64,000 bases of DNA, taken from Flavobacterium sp. YJ01 (GTDB lineage: Bacteria > Bacteroidota > Bacteroidia > Flavobacteriales > Flavobacteriaceae). Positions 9,462-19,090 of the stretch are shown piece after piece. The translations under genes were made by a program, and so were the position numbers. The notes under the pieces were generated by a model. That model made no database searches, was not told the origin of the DNA, and saw only the letters and a program-made list of their open reading frames with translations. Location of the stretch: the NCBI RefSeq assembly GCF_029320955.1, contig NZ_CP119757.1, positions 558,001 through 622,000 on the forward strand, written 5' to 3'. Position 1 is the stretch's first letter. Each line of letters starts with the position of its first letter.

Positions 9462-10736
9462 TTAAAAAACTTCACCTGCATTTAAGTAAAATCCTTTCGA
9501 ATTATTTCCCCAAGAATAATCGGCAACTAAATTGGTTCTTGTTTTTTTATCAATTAAAATTCTAAATCCAACTCCTGCCGCTGGCTGAATTGAATGAAAA
9601 AGTCCTGTATTATTATCAGCATTACTTGCCGTTACAAAATTGGTAAAAACCGTTCCACTAAGCATTTGATTGCAGGTAATTGGAAATCTAAACTCGGTTG
9701 AAAGATATATGAGTCCATTTCCTCTAAATAAACCCTGCGTATAACCTTCTCCACTCCTGCTCCGCTGATCCCAACCAATGGCAGGAAGATTTAAATATGG
9801 AACTTCACCTCTGGTTATAAATTGTCCGTAAGCCCAAATACCCAAAATATAACGGTCATTTTTATGCGAAAGAGGTACAAAATGTCGATACTCCGCGTAA
9901 AGTACATTACTATATTTTTGATTGTTAAACAAAACTGGATTAAAACGATAATTGATGTTTGCAAACCAGCCTCGAGAAGAATTTACCTGATTATCACGAG
10001 AATCGTAAACCATATTCAAACTTACTCCCGTTAGAAAATATTCTAAATTATCAAAACCGTGCAACTGACTGTAATTGTAATGATAGGTTAAATTTCCGTT
10101 TTCAACATCAAGTTCTTTGTCTTGAATATCGGTGTACCAATCGATGTTTATACCGCCGCCAACATAAAAATTCTTTCTCATTTCAAAAGAAGCGGTTTGG
10201 TGAAATTTGAAATAATTGTAATCCATTGATTGCGCAATAGAATCAATGCTAAAACCATCAGAACGGTCTCTTCGTGGCGGAATAATATCGGTTCCAAGTC
10301 CATAATTGGGTTGCGAAAAAATATAAAATCGATAATCTCCACTAAGAAAAATTTTATTGTTTTTTAACAAGATATTATTCTTAACATTAATCATCCATTG
10401 CTTTTTTAGAGTATAAAGTATACCTAGATTGGCAACAGAATATTTATCGTTTTCTTGTTTTCCCTTGAAAGTATATTGCGCAACTGCACCAAAGAAAAAA
10501 CCTGTGGCGGGCTGAGAACCAATTGCTGGAATTACAAGGAAAAAGTCATTTTTTGTAGGTTTAACTACGTAAGCAGAATCCTTTTTCTTAAAAAGCTCTA
10601 AAATAGTTTTTGGAGGACATTCATCTTGATTTTGCGATTCAAATTCACTTTGAGCATTAAGAAACAATGGAAGTATAAAAAGTAAAACTGTTACTTTTAT
10701 AGCATGCTGAAAATTTTTGTTATTAGAGAATTTCAT
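9462..10736 (-). CDS. BamA/TamA-type (Omp85 superfamily) outer-membrane protein lacking POTRA domains
   Basis: The 424-residue precursor has a signal peptide ending near LPLFLNAQ (residue 29). The barrel carries the Omp85 C-terminal signatures: VYDSRDNQVNSSRGWFANI (the VRGY-like/DSRD loop region) and FRGNGLIYLSTEFRFPI. At this length there is room for a 16-strand barrel but not for the periplasmic POTRA repeats of true BamA or TamA. It therefore resembles the surface-antigen proteins common in Bacteroidota. Its role in export or lipid transfer is unknown. Transcribed alone. Confidence 0.8.
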   Translation of the reverse strand: MKFSNNKNFQHAIKVTVLLFILPLFLNAQSEFESQNQDECPPKTILELFKKKDSAYVVKPTKNDFFLVIPAIGSQPATGFFFGAVAQYTFKGKQENDKYSVANLGILYTLKKQWMINVKNNILLKNNKIFLSGDYRFYIFSQPNYGLGTDIIPPRRDRSDGFSIDSIAQSMDYNYFKFHQTASFEMRKNFYVGGGINIDWYTDIQDKELDVENGNLTYHYNYSQLHGFDNLEYFLTGVSLNMVYDSRDNQVNSSRGWFANINYRFNPVLFNNQKYSNVLYAEYRHFVPLSHKNDRYILGIWAYGQFITRGEVPYLNLPAIGWDQRSRSGEGYTQGLFRGNGLIYLSTEFRFPITCNQMLSGTVFTNFVTASNADNNTGLFHSIQPAAGVGFRILIDKKTRTNLVADYSWGNNSKGFYLNAGEVF

Positions 10737-10839
10737 GCTCGTAAAGTTTTAATTTCTAAAAAATCAAGTTTTACTTCTTTAGTAAATATAATTCATTTTC
10801 AACACTTTACACAATATAATTATTAAAAGCACAAAAAAA

Positions 10840-10859
10840 ACCATCAATTTCTTGACGGC
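10840..10859 (-). terminator. intrinsic terminator of aspA
   Basis: Minus-strand GCCGTCAA-GAAA-TTGATGGT stem (with G-U pairs) and a T-run, 28 bases downstream of the aspA stop. Confidence 0.65.
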
Positions 10860-10886
10860 TTGTTATTCTCTATTTTTAAGACAAAA

Positions 10887-12296
10887 TTACTTTGTAATAA
10901 ACTTTGGATGAATTAGATTTTCTAAAGAATAAATTTCATCCCATTTTTCCTGAGTGATTAACTTTCGTTCTAAAACAGCAATTTCATGCACGCTTTTCCC
11001 TGTTTTCAGAGCTTCGCCTGCTATGCTGGCACTTTCTTCGTAACCAATAATTGGATTTAATTGCGTTACAATTCCAATGCTATTCATCACCATATTGTAG
11101 CAATGGTCAACATTTGCTGTAATTCCGTTAATGCATTTATCGATTAAAGTCTGAATCGCATTTGAAAGATAATCTAACGATGTAAACATGGCAAAAGCAA
11201 TAACAGGTTCCATAACGTTCAATTGCAATTGTCCCGCTTCTGCCGCCATTGTAACGGTTAAATCCTGACCAATTACATAAAAACAAGTTTGATTAACAAC
11301 TTCTGGAATTACCGGATTTACTTTCCCTGGCATTATTGAAGAACCTGGCTGGCGCGCTGGAAGATTGATTTCATTTAATCCTGTTCTTGGCCCAGAACTT
11401 AATAAACGTAAATCGTTGCAAATTTTAGAAATTTTAACCGCCGAACGTTTTAAAGTGCCCATAATTTGAACGTAGGCTCCTGTATCAACCGTTGCTTCAA
11501 TTAAATCTGGCGAAAGCGTTAAAGGAATTCCAACTTCTTCGGCTAAGTATTTTACGCAAATTTCAGGATAACCTTCTGGAGCATTTACTTTTGTTCCAAT
11601 TGCGGTTGCGCCCATATTAATTTCTAATAATAATTCCTGTGCATTTTTCAAGCGTTGAATATCTTCTCCAATTGTGGTTGCATAGGCTTTAAATTCCTGT
11701 CCTAAAGTCATCGGAACAGCGTCTTGCAACTGTGTTCTTCCCATTTTTAAAACTTCTTTAAACTCCTCGCCTTTTTTAGCGAAAGCAACTTCCAAACCAG
11801 CAAAAGTTTTAATAAAGCTTTCCATTTTCAAATACAAAGCGATTCTAAATGCCGACGGATAAGCATCGTTTGTTGACTGAGAGCAGTTTACATGATTATT
11901 TGGATGAAGAAAATTGTATTCTCCTTTTTTGTGTCCAAGATATTCCAATCCGATATTTGCAATAACTTCATTTGCATTCATATTTACTGAAGTTCCCGCG
12001 CCGCCTTGAATTAAATCGCTCACAAATTCTTTATCAAATTTACCCGCAATTACCTGATCGCTTCCGTAACAGATCGCTTCGGCAATTTTTGGATCGATTG
12101 CATTACAATCTTTATTAGCCAAAGCTGCCGCTTTTTTTACATAACCTAAAGCTTTGATAAACAAAGGTTCTTTCGAAATCGGAATTCCTGTGATATTGAA
12201 ATTTTCAACAGCTCTAAAAGTCTGGATTCCGTAGTATAAATGATTCGGAATTTCTAATTCTCCTAAAAAATCATGTTCCTTTCTTGTTGATTCCAT
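10887..12296 (-). CDS. aspA: aspartate ammonia-lyase
   Basis: Aspartase converts aspartate to fumarate and ammonia in the cytoplasm. The 469-residue length is the family norm. The fumarase/aspartase signature GSSIMPGKVNP lies at 318-328 and its flexible-loop serine is present. Substrate-binding segments GGAGTSVNMNANEVIAN (98-114) and HPNNHVNCSQSTNDAYPSA (131-149) agree better with aspartase than with fumarase. It is a single gene with its own terminator, divergent from the pentapeptide-repeat gene. The distinction from fumarase C rests on sequence resemblance. Confidence 0.93.
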   Translation of the reverse strand: MESTRKEHDFLGELEIPNHLYYGIQTFRAVENFNITGIPISKEPLFIKALGYVKKAAALANKDCNAIDPKIAEAICYGSDQVIAGKFDKEFVSDLIQGGAGTSVNMNANEVIANIGLEYLGHKKGEYNFLHPNNHVNCSQSTNDAYPSAFRIALYLKMESFIKTFAGLEVAFAKKGEEFKEVLKMGRTQLQDAVPMTLGQEFKAYATTIGEDIQRLKNAQELLLEINMGATAIGTKVNAPEGYPEICVKYLAEEVGIPLTLSPDLIEATVDTGAYVQIMGTLKRSAVKISKICNDLRLLSSGPRTGLNEINLPARQPGSSIMPGKVNPVIPEVVNQTCFYVIGQDLTVTMAAEAGQLQLNVMEPVIAFAMFTSLDYLSNAIQTLIDKCINGITANVDHCYNMVMNSIGIVTQLNPIIGYEESASIAGEALKTGKSVHEIAVLERKLITQEKWDEIYSLENLIHPKFITK

Positions 12297-12452
12297 ATAA
12301 TGAAATTGATAAATTTTGACTAAAAAATAAGTGTAAAGCTACATTATTTTATCAATTAAAAATGCGAATGAAATCAAAATCATTTATAATTTGTTCCGAT
12401 TTTTCTATAGTAAATTAGTAACTTTTCACCCTCAAATAATTACCCGAAAGAG

Positions 12453-13031
12453 TTGAAAAAAGAAAGCGAATATTTTCTTGATAGAGAATACAATACGATT
12501 ATTTACGCAAAAGATGACTTAAATTTTAAGGACTTCGAATGTTGCGTTTTTAATAATTGTAACTTTTCTGCCTGTACTTTTCTGGCTGTTACTTTTATCG
12601 ACTGTGTTTTTAATGATTGCATTTTTACTGAAGCAAAAATTAATTATGTAGCTTTTAGAACTGCAACTTTTAATCGATGCGAAATTAAAGAAGTAAATTT
12701 CGCCATGTGCGACAAACTTATTTTTGAAATTGGTTTTAATGACTGTATTCTCGATTTCTCGAAGTTTTACACTTTAAAACTAAAAGGAACAATTTTTACC
12801 AATTGCAGTTTAATTGCTGTTGATTTTATGGCAACAGATTTAACCAGTGTAGTTTTTGATAATTGCGATTTATACCGTTCCGAATTCAACAAAGCCATCG
12901 CCAACAAAGCCGATTTTAAAACAAGTTACAATTATACTATTGATCCAACTAAAACGAAACTGAAGAAAGCTATTTTTTCTTTGAATGAAGTGAAAGGATT
13001 ATTGTTTATGCATGATATACTTGTGAGTTGA
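12453..13031 (+). CDS. pentapeptide-repeat protein, Qnr-like architecture
   Basis: The 192-residue protein, with TTG start (12453), consists almost wholly of pentapeptide repeats with central Phe/Leu and flanking Cys/Asn/Asp, for example CVFNNCNFSACTFLAVTFID. These build a right-handed quadrilateral beta-helix. A break after about residue 160 leads to a helical tail, KLKKAIFSLNEVKGLLFMHD, in the place where Qnr/MfpA proteins carry their dimerisation helix. Qnr proteins mimic DNA and protect gyrase from quinolones; that function here is only a possibility. It faces the gene at 13063 with 31 bases between stops. Confidence 0.85.
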   Translation: MKKESEYFLDREYNTIIYAKDDLNFKDFECCVFNNCNFSACTFLAVTFIDCVFNDCIFTEAKINYVAFRTATFNRCEIKEVNFAMCDKLIFEIGFNDCILDFSKFYTLKLKGTIFTNCSLIAVDFMATDLTSVVFDNCDLYRSEFNKAIANKADFKTSYNYTIDPTKTKLKKAIFSLNEVKGLLFMHDILVS

Positions 13032-13062
13032 TTGAATAAAAATCAATGCAAGCAACTGACTT

Positions 13063-13722
13063 TTATGTGTTTTGTATAAAACAACAAACGGTTTTTGCTT
13101 CTGGTTCTATAAAAACATACAAGCTTCCATCATCCCAAAAGTTCATTTTTGAAAACAAATTTTGTTCATAATCATTGTCGGCAACTACATTTGTATATTT
13201 TGTTGGCACATCATTCCAACTTGTCAATTGGCAAACAAACTTCATTTTATTATTTGTTTTAGGACACTTTGGAATATTCTGTTTTTGGTCCCAATGAGGT
13301 TTTCCTGCAATTCCTTTAATATCAAACTCATTATCTTCTGTTACGCCATCAAATTCAATTAAAGAAAAATTTTGAGCCTCATAAATTACTCTTGAATTGA
13401 TATCTAAAGTTGTATAAGCACTTCCTATTTCTGATGTGTTTTTCGGATAAATTAATTTTGGCTCATTTGGTTTTTCATAATCCAGAAATATTAAATCAAT
13501 ATCTAAATATATTGGACATATTAAATTTAATTTAAAGGGAAGCCAATTGAAAACTTCATCATCATTATTTATATAACCTAAATATTGAAAATTTGATTTA
13601 AATTCATTCTCTGGTATTATAAACTCGTCTGGTATTTCACCTCCTAGTTGATGTTTTCCGTTTTCATTAAACTCAAATTCGTATTTTTTTGTCTTATTTA
13701 AAAAATTTTTAATAAAATCCAT
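13063..13722 (-). CDS. hypothetical protein, possibly DUF1963/YwqG-like
   Basis: The 219-residue soluble protein has no signal peptide. It has many acidic and aromatic residues. The segment GKPHWDQKQNIPKCPKTNNK followed by MKFVCQLTS and a closing MNFWDDGSLYVFIEP recalls the pattern of YwqG/DUF1963 proteins (a proline-cysteine stretch, a Q-L strand, then a G-x-L-Y-x-F strand). I am not sure of that assignment. Nothing around it indicates a role; a GNAT gene lies upstream on the same strand 28 bases away. Confidence 0.6.
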   Translation of the reverse strand: MDFIKNFLNKTKKYEFEFNENGKHQLGGEIPDEFIIPENEFKSNFQYLGYINNDDEVFNWLPFKLNLICPIYLDIDLIFLDYEKPNEPKLIYPKNTSEIGSAYTTLDINSRVIYEAQNFSLIEFDGVTEDNEFDIKGIAGKPHWDQKQNIPKCPKTNNKMKFVCQLTSWNDVPTKYTNVVADNDYEQNLFSKMNFWDDGSLYVFIEPEAKTVCCFIQNT

Positions 13723-13750
13723 TTGCTAATGATTTTCGTTTTCAATTTAA

Positions 13751-14248
13751 TTACAACCCTTTTCCCATCACATAATCCTCCATTAAATACCCATTTCCAA
13801 TTTCTATATCAACCGTTTCTTTGATCTCGAAACCTAATTTTTTATAGAAGTTTAAAGCGGTATTAAAGCGGTTTACGTTCAATAAAAGTTCTTTTGAATT
13901 ATTCTCTAAAGCTAGTTTTTCAATAGAATTAAAAACTACTTTACCATAACCTTTTCCTTGTGTTTCTGGCAAAAGGTAGATTTTATGAATTTTAGTTATA
14001 GCTTCATTTTTATAATGATGTTCAATTCCGATAAAACCAATAACGGATGCAGAATCTGAAATTAAATAAAATAACTGTTCTTTATTCTGAATTTGTTTTG
14101 AAAGCGCTTCATCAGAATAAATTAAATTCAACATATAATCTAATTGTTCTGAAGTCAAAATTTCGCCATAAGTTATTGGCCAAGTTATATGCGCGATTTC
14201 TTGAATTTTAGCAATATCTTCAAGAAATGCTTCGGTAATTTTAATCAT
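13751..14248 (-). CDS. GNAT-family N-acetyltransferase
   Basis: The 165-residue single GNAT domain has acetyl-CoA pyrophosphate loop LLPETQGKGYGKVVFNSIEK (around residues 92-111) and the late motif NRFNTALNFYKKLGFEI that closes the acetyl-CoA pocket. Substrate unknown. Its ATG is two bases past the guaC stop, so it is probably co-transcribed and coupled with guaC. Confidence 0.88.
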   Translation of the reverse strand: MIKITEAFLEDIAKIQEIAHITWPITYGEILTSEQLDYMLNLIYSDEALSKQIQNKEQLFYLISDSASVIGFIGIEHHYKNEAITKIHKIYLLPETQGKGYGKVVFNSIEKLALENNSKELLLNVNRFNTALNFYKKLGFEIKETVDIEIGNGYLMEDYVMGKGL

Positions 14249-14250
14249 AT

Positions 14251-15291
14251 TTATTTTGTAAAAACTTGATTTTCCTGTTCGCTTACGCGGATGAAAGTCG
14301 TTCTTTTAGTCAATTCTTTTAATTTTGATGCACCAACATAAGTACAAGTACTTCTAATCCCGCCCAATATATCTAAAACAGTCTCAATCACATTTCCTTT
14401 AAACGGAACTTGAACTGTTTTCCCTTCACTCGCTCTATATTCAGCAACGCCTCCAGAATGTTTGTCCATTGCAGTTTTAGAACTCATTCCGTAAAATTGT
14501 TTGAATTTTTCGCCATTTACTTCGATCAATTCTCCACCGCTTTCTGTATGTCCAGCAAGCATTCCGCCCAACATAACAAAATCGGCTCCTGCACCAAAAG
14601 CTTTTGCTACATCACCTGGAGTTTTGCATCCGCCATCACTTATAATATGTCCTCCCAAACCATGAGCAGCATCACTACATTCTATAATTGCAGAAAGTTG
14701 CGGATAACCTACACCAGTTTTAACTCGAGTAGTACAGACAGAACCTGGTCCAATTCCGACTTTTACTATATCTGCTCCAGCCAACAAAAGTTCTTCAGTC
14801 ATTTCTCCTGTCACCACATTTCCTGCAATAATAATCTTATCTGGATATTGTTTACGGGTTTTCTTCAAAAACTGAACAAAATGCTCTGAATATCCATTTG
14901 CAACATCAATGCAAATAAATTTAAGAAAAGGATTTGCCGTAATTATTTGTCCGATTTTGTCAAAATCTTCCTTTCCAGTTCCCGTACTTACAGCAATATG
15001 ATCATAAAAATCTGGAGTTACATTTTTCAAGAAATTATTCCATTCTTCTAAAGTGTAGTGTTTATGAATGGCCGTAAAAAGTTTTTCTTTTGCCAAAACC
15101 TGAGCCATTTCAAAAGTTCCAACCGTATCCATATTTGCTGCCATAATCGGAATTCCTGACCAATCTGCCGAACTATGCAAATACTTGAAATTTCGTTCTA
15201 AAGAAACCTCAGATCGGCTTTTAAGCGTTGATCTTTTAGGTCTAAACATTACATCTTTAAAGCCTAGCTTTAAATCCATTTCTATTCTCAT
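14251..15291 (-). CDS. guaC: GMP reductase
   Basis: This enzyme reduces GMP to IMP with NADPH, linking guanine and adenine nucleotide pools. The 346-residue (beta/alpha)8 protein has IMP dehydrogenase/GMP reductase catalytic loop [11 protein letters not shown] with Cys186, the position used in animal-type GMP reductases. The N-terminal [19 protein letters not shown] and the lack of CBS domains distinguish it from IMP dehydrogenase. A short spacing to the GNAT gene downstream suggests one transcript. The alternative start at Met5 cannot be excluded. Confidence 0.95.
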   Translation of the reverse strand: MRIEMDLKLGFKDVMFRPKRSTLKSRSEVSLERNFKYLHSSADWSGIPIMAANMDTVGTFEMAQVLAKEKLFTAIHKHYTLEEWNNFLKNVTPDFYDHIAVSTGTGKEDFDKIGQIITANPFLKFICIDVANGYSEHFVQFLKKTRKQYPDKIIIAGNVVTGEMTEELLLAGADIVKVGIGPGSVCTTRVKTGVGYPQLSAIIECSDAAHGLGGHIISDGGCKTPGDVAKAFGAGADFVMLGGMLAGHTESGGELIEVNGEKFKQFYGMSSKTAMDKHSGGVAEYRASEGKTVQVPFKGNVIETVLDILGGIRSTCTYVGASKLKELTKRTTFIRVSEQENQVFTK

Positions 15292-15450
15292 ATTTCAAGA
15301 TTTTGGTTACTTTCAAATATAAGAATTTTAGATTGCTGATTTCAGATTTTAGATTAACAAAAACCCGAACTTTTGAACAATTATGATATTGATTCACTTT
15401 CGCGGAAGCGGTGATTAAATATTATTTTGAAGCTGATATATACTTTGCGC

Positions 15451-15482
15451 GGGCTTCGACTTCGCTCAGCCTGACAAAAGCA
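15451..15482. repeat. 32-nt dispersed direct repeat, copy 1
   Basis: The sequence that begins GGGCTTCGACTTCGCTCAGC and ends CTGACAAAAGCA occurs here and, identically over 32 bases, near 19270-19301 and at 19371-19402. This copy lies in the 295-base spacer 15292-15586, which otherwise holds only short AT-rich words. Confidence 0.9.
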
Positions 15483-15586
15483 TAATCAAATTTCACAGAG
15501 ATTCGTAAAGCTTTCACAAAGACTCACAAAGTAAAAAATGAAAACTGCCACTGAGACTGAATACTAAAAAAACTGAACACTAAAAA

Positions 15587-16180
15587 CTATCCGTGAATCG
15601 TCTCTCCTTTTCCGTAATTGGTAATAATTGATTCTTCGAATGCCAACCATTCTCTCCAACGTTTTTCAACGTCAATTCCAACGCCGTATTTACGTGCGTA
15701 AGTTATGAAAGTGGTGTAGTGACCAGCTTCGCTTTCCATTAATTCTCTATAAAAAACAGCTAATTCTTCGTCTTGAATATTTTCAGACAAGACTTTAAAA
15801 CGTTCGCAACTTCTAGCTTCAATCATTGCAGAAAAAAGCAATCTTTCTACAAGTCCAGAAACACGGCTTCCGTCTCCGCTTCTTTTCATGTATTGATACA
15901 ATTCGTTTACGTAATCATCTTTACGTTCACGACCTAATTTCAATCCTCTTTTGATGATAATATTATGCACTTGTTCAAAATGATCTACTTCTTCTTTTAC
16001 TAAAGCCAGTAAATCCTGAACCAAATCCTGATGCTCTGGATTGTTTGTTATAATCGTAATTGCGTTTGTTGCGGCTTTTTGCTCGCACCAAGCGTGATCT
16101 GTCAAGATTTCTTCGATGTTTTTCTCAACAATATTTACCCATCTTGGGTCTGTTGGCAATTGTAATCTTAATACGCCCAT
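15587..16180 (-). CDS. miaE: tRNA-(ms2io6A37)-hydroxylase
   Basis: This diiron enzyme hydroxylates the isopentenyl group of ms2i6A37 in tRNA. The ferritin-like fold shows the paired ExxH motifs EVDH (in KEEVDHFEQV) and EAGH (in ESEAGHYTTF) plus glutamates in EARSCERF. I place the start at the ATG at 16180 (MGVLRLQLPTDPRW), as family members begin there; a longer frame to 16210 would add ten residues. Protein length is then 197. The pathway's first enzyme, MiaA, is encoded at 60518, so both ends of this tRNA modification are in the window. Confidence 0.9.
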   Translation of the reverse strand: MGVLRLQLPTDPRWVNIVEKNIEEILTDHAWCEQKAATNAITIITNNPEHQDLVQDLLALVKEEVDHFEQVHNIIIKRGLKLGRERKDDYVNELYQYMKRSGDGSRVSGLVERLLFSAMIEARSCERFKVLSENIQDEELAVFYRELMESEAGHYTTFITYARKYGVGIDVEKRWREWLAFEESIITNYGKGETIHG

Positions 16181-16202
16181 TTTTTTAAGTCTTAAAGTTT
16201 GA

Positions 16203-16302
16203 AAGTCCAAAGTCCAAAGTCGAAAATAAAAAGTCTTAAAAGCAAAAATCGAAAGCCAAAAAATAGACTTTTGACTTTCGACTTTAAAAACTTTTCGACT
16301 AA
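16203..16302. repeat. word-like inverted repeat between glyA and miaE
   Basis: The spacer is built of variants of AAAGTCCAAAGTCGAAA on one side and GACTTTTGACTTTCGACTTT on the other, giving an imperfect hairpin of about 100 bases. A similar string, CGAAAGTCCAAAGCTAAAAG, recurs near 54788. Confidence 0.6.
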
Positions 16303-16305
16303 TTT

Positions 16306-17580
16306 TTAATACGCAAAAATCGGTCTTTCGCTCATTAATTCGTTTACTTCTTCGGCAACTTCTTCGATAACGTCTTCATCTGTATGATTAGATAAAACTT
16401 TATCAATTAAAGCTACGATAGTTTCCATATCTTTTTCAACTAAACCACGAGTTGTGATTGCAGCTGTTCCAACACGAATTCCAGATGTGATAAATGGAGA
16501 TTTATCGTCAAAAGGAACCATGTTTTTGTTTACTGTAATTTCAGCTTTTACTAATGCGTTTTCAGCTTCTTTACCAGAAATATTTTTATTTCTTAAGTCG
16601 ATAAGCATCATGTGGTTATCTGTTCCGCCAGAGATAATGTTGTAACCTCTTTTTACGAAAGCATCAGCCATAGCGTTTGCATTTTTTTGTAATTGCATTG
16701 CGTAAGTAAAGAATTCATCTTTTAATGCTTCACCAAAAGCAACCGCTTTAGCAGCGATAATGTGCATTAAAGGTCCACCTTGGTTTCCAGGGAAAACAGC
16801 TAAATCTAATAGAGAAGACATCATTCTTATTTCTCCTTTTGGAGTTGTTAATCCTTGTGGATTTGGGAAATCTTTCCCCATTAAGATTAAACCTCCACGA
16901 GGTCCTCTTAATGTTTTGTGAGTTGTTGTAGAAACAATATGACAATGTGGAATCGGATCGCTTAATAATCCTTTTGCAATTAAACCTGCTGGGTGAGAAA
17001 TATCAGCAAATAAGATTGCACCTACGCTGTCAGCAATTTGTCTGAAACGAGCAAAATCCATATCGCGAGAATAAGCCGAAGCTCCTGCGATAATTAATTT
17101 TGGCTGTTCTTTAGTTGCAATTTCTTGAATTTTATCATAATCTAAACGACCAGTCTCAGCGTCAACACCGTAAAAAACAGGACGGTATAAACGACCTGAA
17201 AAGTTTACAGGAGAACCGTGAGTTAAGTGACCTCCGTGAGATAAATCAAAACCTAAAATAGTATCACCAGGATTTAAACAAGCATGGTAAACAGCAGTAT
17301 TTGCCTGAGAACCAGAATGTGGCTGTACGTTTGCGTATTCAGCACCAAATAATTCTTTAGCTCTGTCAATAGCAATTTGCTCGATAACGTCAACTACTTC
17401 GCAACCGCCGTAGTATCTTTTGCCAGGATAGCCCTCAGCATATTTGTTAGTTAAAACAGAACCAGCTGCTTCCATTACTTCATCACTTACAAAATTCTCT
17501 GAAGCGATAAGCTCAAGTCCGTGAATTTGTCTTTCTTTTTCCTCTTGGATAAGATCAAAAATTTGTTCGTCGCGTTGCAT
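16306..17580 (-). CDS. glyA: serine hydroxymethyltransferase
   Basis: This PLP enzyme interconverts serine and glycine with tetrahydrofolate. With the start at ATG 17580 ([17 protein letters not shown]) the protein has 424 residues, the normal size; the frame extends 17 residues upstream but that extension is not family-like. Active-site lysine K222 lies in [14 protein letters not shown], with [18 protein letters not shown] and the HPAGLIA segment all in place. It is divergent from fahA. Confidence is high for both function and the shorter start. Confidence 0.97.
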   Translation of the reverse strand: MQRDEQIFDLIQEEKERQIHGLELIASENFVSDEVMEAAGSVLTNKYAEGYPGKRYYGGCEVVDVIEQIAIDRAKELFGAEYANVQPHSGSQANTAVYHACLNPGDTILGFDLSHGGHLTHGSPVNFSGRLYRPVFYGVDAETGRLDYDKIQEIATKEQPKLIIAGASAYSRDMDFARFRQIADSVGAILFADISHPAGLIAKGLLSDPIPHCHIVSTTTHKTLRGPRGGLILMGKDFPNPQGLTTPKGEIRMMSSLLDLAVFPGNQGGPLMHIIAAKAVAFGEALKDEFFTYAMQLQKNANAMADAFVKRGYNIISGGTDNHMMLIDLRNKNISGKEAENALVKAEITVNKNMVPFDDKSPFITSGIRVGTAAITTRGLVEKDMETIVALIDKVLSNHTDEDVIEEVAEEVNELMSERPIFAY

Positions 17581-17623
17581 TTCTATGTTTTTCGTTAATT
17601 TCACGCAAAAATACAAAAAAACG

Positions 17624-17654
17624 TTTGTCAAACTGCTAGATTATGATATATTTG
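17624..17654 (+). promoter_or_regulatory. Bacteroidota-type promoter of fahA
   Basis: TTTG at 17624-17627, 19 bases, then TATATTTG at 17647-17654, a match to the flavobacterial -33/-7 consensus. It predicts transcription from about 17661 and a leader of roughly 30 nt before the ATG at 17690. Confidence 0.7.
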
Positions 17655-17689
17655 ACATACAATTTTTCAACAAATAATTAACATTAAAC

Positions 17690-18973
17690 ATGCCTATAAC
17701 CGCCAACGATACCAGTAGAAAATCATGGTTAGAAGTGCCAGAAAATAGCGACTTCCCTATTCAGAATATTCCTTTTGGCGTGTTTCTTACCAAAGAAAAT
17801 GTCGTTACCGTAGGAACTCGAATTGGCGATTATGCTATAGATTTAGGGGCTTTACAACAATTAAACTATTTTGAAGGAATAGATTTAACCGATGATATGT
17901 TTATGCAGGATACGCTAAATGATTTTATTTCTGACGGAAAAAAAACATGGCGTCTGGTTCGAAATCGTATCGCTGATATCTTTGACGAAACCAATCCACA
18001 GCTAAGAGATTCAACAAAACACCGAGATATTGTTATATTTAAAATCGACGATGTAGAGATGCAATTGCCTGTTTTAATTGGCGATTACACCGATTTTTAT
18101 TCGAGCAGAGAACATGCCACAAACGTAGGTAAAATGTTCCGTGATCCAGAAAATGCATTATTGCCAAACTGGCTTCACATTCCGGTTGGATATCATGGTA
18201 GAAGTTCTACAATTGTACCTTCTGGAATTCCAGTTCACAGACCAATGGGACAAACTTTGCCTGCTGGACATGAAACACCTGTTTTTGGTGCTTCGCGATT
18301 AGTTGATTTTGAATTGGAAACTGCTTTTATTACTACTGATGTAAATGTAATGGGCGAAAACATTTCAACTTACGAAGCTGAAGATTACATTTTCGGAATG
18401 GTTTTACTAAATGATTGGAGCGCCCGCGATATGCAGAAATGGGAATATGTGCCTCTAGGACCATTTTTAGCAAAAAACTTTGCGACTTCAATTTCTCCGT
18501 GGATTGTTACGATGGATGCTTTGGAACCTTTTAGAACAAAAGGTCCTAAACAAGATCCTTCTCCTCTTCCTTATTTACAGACAAAAGGAAAAAAAGCTTT
18601 TGACATTCATTTAGAAGTTTCATTAAAACCTGAAGATCAGGAAGAAACTGTAATTTCAAAATCCAATTTCAAATACATGTACTGGTCAATGGCTCAGCAA
18701 TTGACACACCATACATCAAATGGATGCCGAGTAAATTCTGGTGATATGATGGGTTCTGGAACAATTTCTGGACCAACTCCGGATAGTTTTGGTTCTATGT
18801 TGGAATTAACTTGGGGAGGAAAAAATCCGTTAAAATTAAGCGACGGAAGCGAGCGTAAATTTATTGAAGATAATGACACTGTTATTATTAGAGGTTTCTG
18901 CGAAAATGCTGAAGTTAGAATTGGTTTTGGTGAAGTTTCTAGCCAATTATTACCTCCTTTTACAAGACAATGA
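17690..18973 (+). CDS. fahA: fumarylacetoacetase
   Basis: This enzyme hydrolyses fumarylacetoacetate to fumarate and acetoacetate, the last step of tyrosine/homogentisate breakdown. The 427 residues comprise the N-terminal SH3-like domain and the C-terminal FAH domain. Metal and catalytic signatures are visible: DYTDFYSSREHATNVG, GYHGRSSTIVPSG, ELETAF, LLNDWSARDMQKWEY and GSGTISGP. The other tyrosine-degradation genes are not in this window. It has its own promoter (17624-17654) and a terminator at 19010. Confidence 0.96.
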   Translation: MPITANDTSRKSWLEVPENSDFPIQNIPFGVFLTKENVVTVGTRIGDYAIDLGALQQLNYFEGIDLTDDMFMQDTLNDFISDGKKTWRLVRNRIADIFDETNPQLRDSTKHRDIVIFKIDDVEMQLPVLIGDYTDFYSSREHATNVGKMFRDPENALLPNWLHIPVGYHGRSSTIVPSGIPVHRPMGQTLPAGHETPVFGASRLVDFELETAFITTDVNVMGENISTYEAEDYIFGMVLLNDWSARDMQKWEYVPLGPFLAKNFATSISPWIVTMDALEPFRTKGPKQDPSPLPYLQTKGKKAFDIHLEVSLKPEDQEETVISKSNFKYMYWSMAQQLTHHTSNGCRVNSGDMMGSGTISGPTPDSFGSMLELTWGGKNPLKLSDGSERKFIEDNDTVIIRGFCENAEVRIGFGEVSSQLLPPFTRQ

Positions 18974-19009
18974 AGAGCAGATTTAGAATCTGAAAAAATA
19001 TAGAAATAG

Positions 19010-19037
19010 AAAAACCTTGGTTATAGCCAAGGTTTTT
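19010..19037 (+). terminator. intrinsic terminator of fahA
   Basis: Perfect 11-bp stem AAAAACCTTGG/CCAAGGTTTTT with loop TTATAG and a T-tail, 37 bases past the stop. Confidence 0.85.
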
Positions 19038-19090
19038 TTATGCTTTTTTGCCAAAGATTAAAAAGATTAAAATGATTTTTTTTGAATGTC

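Noticed and set aside
14410..14889. 159-residue plus-strand frame
   Set aside because: It is wholly antisense to guaC, whose motifs are unambiguous; the product has a composition typical of a shadow frame.
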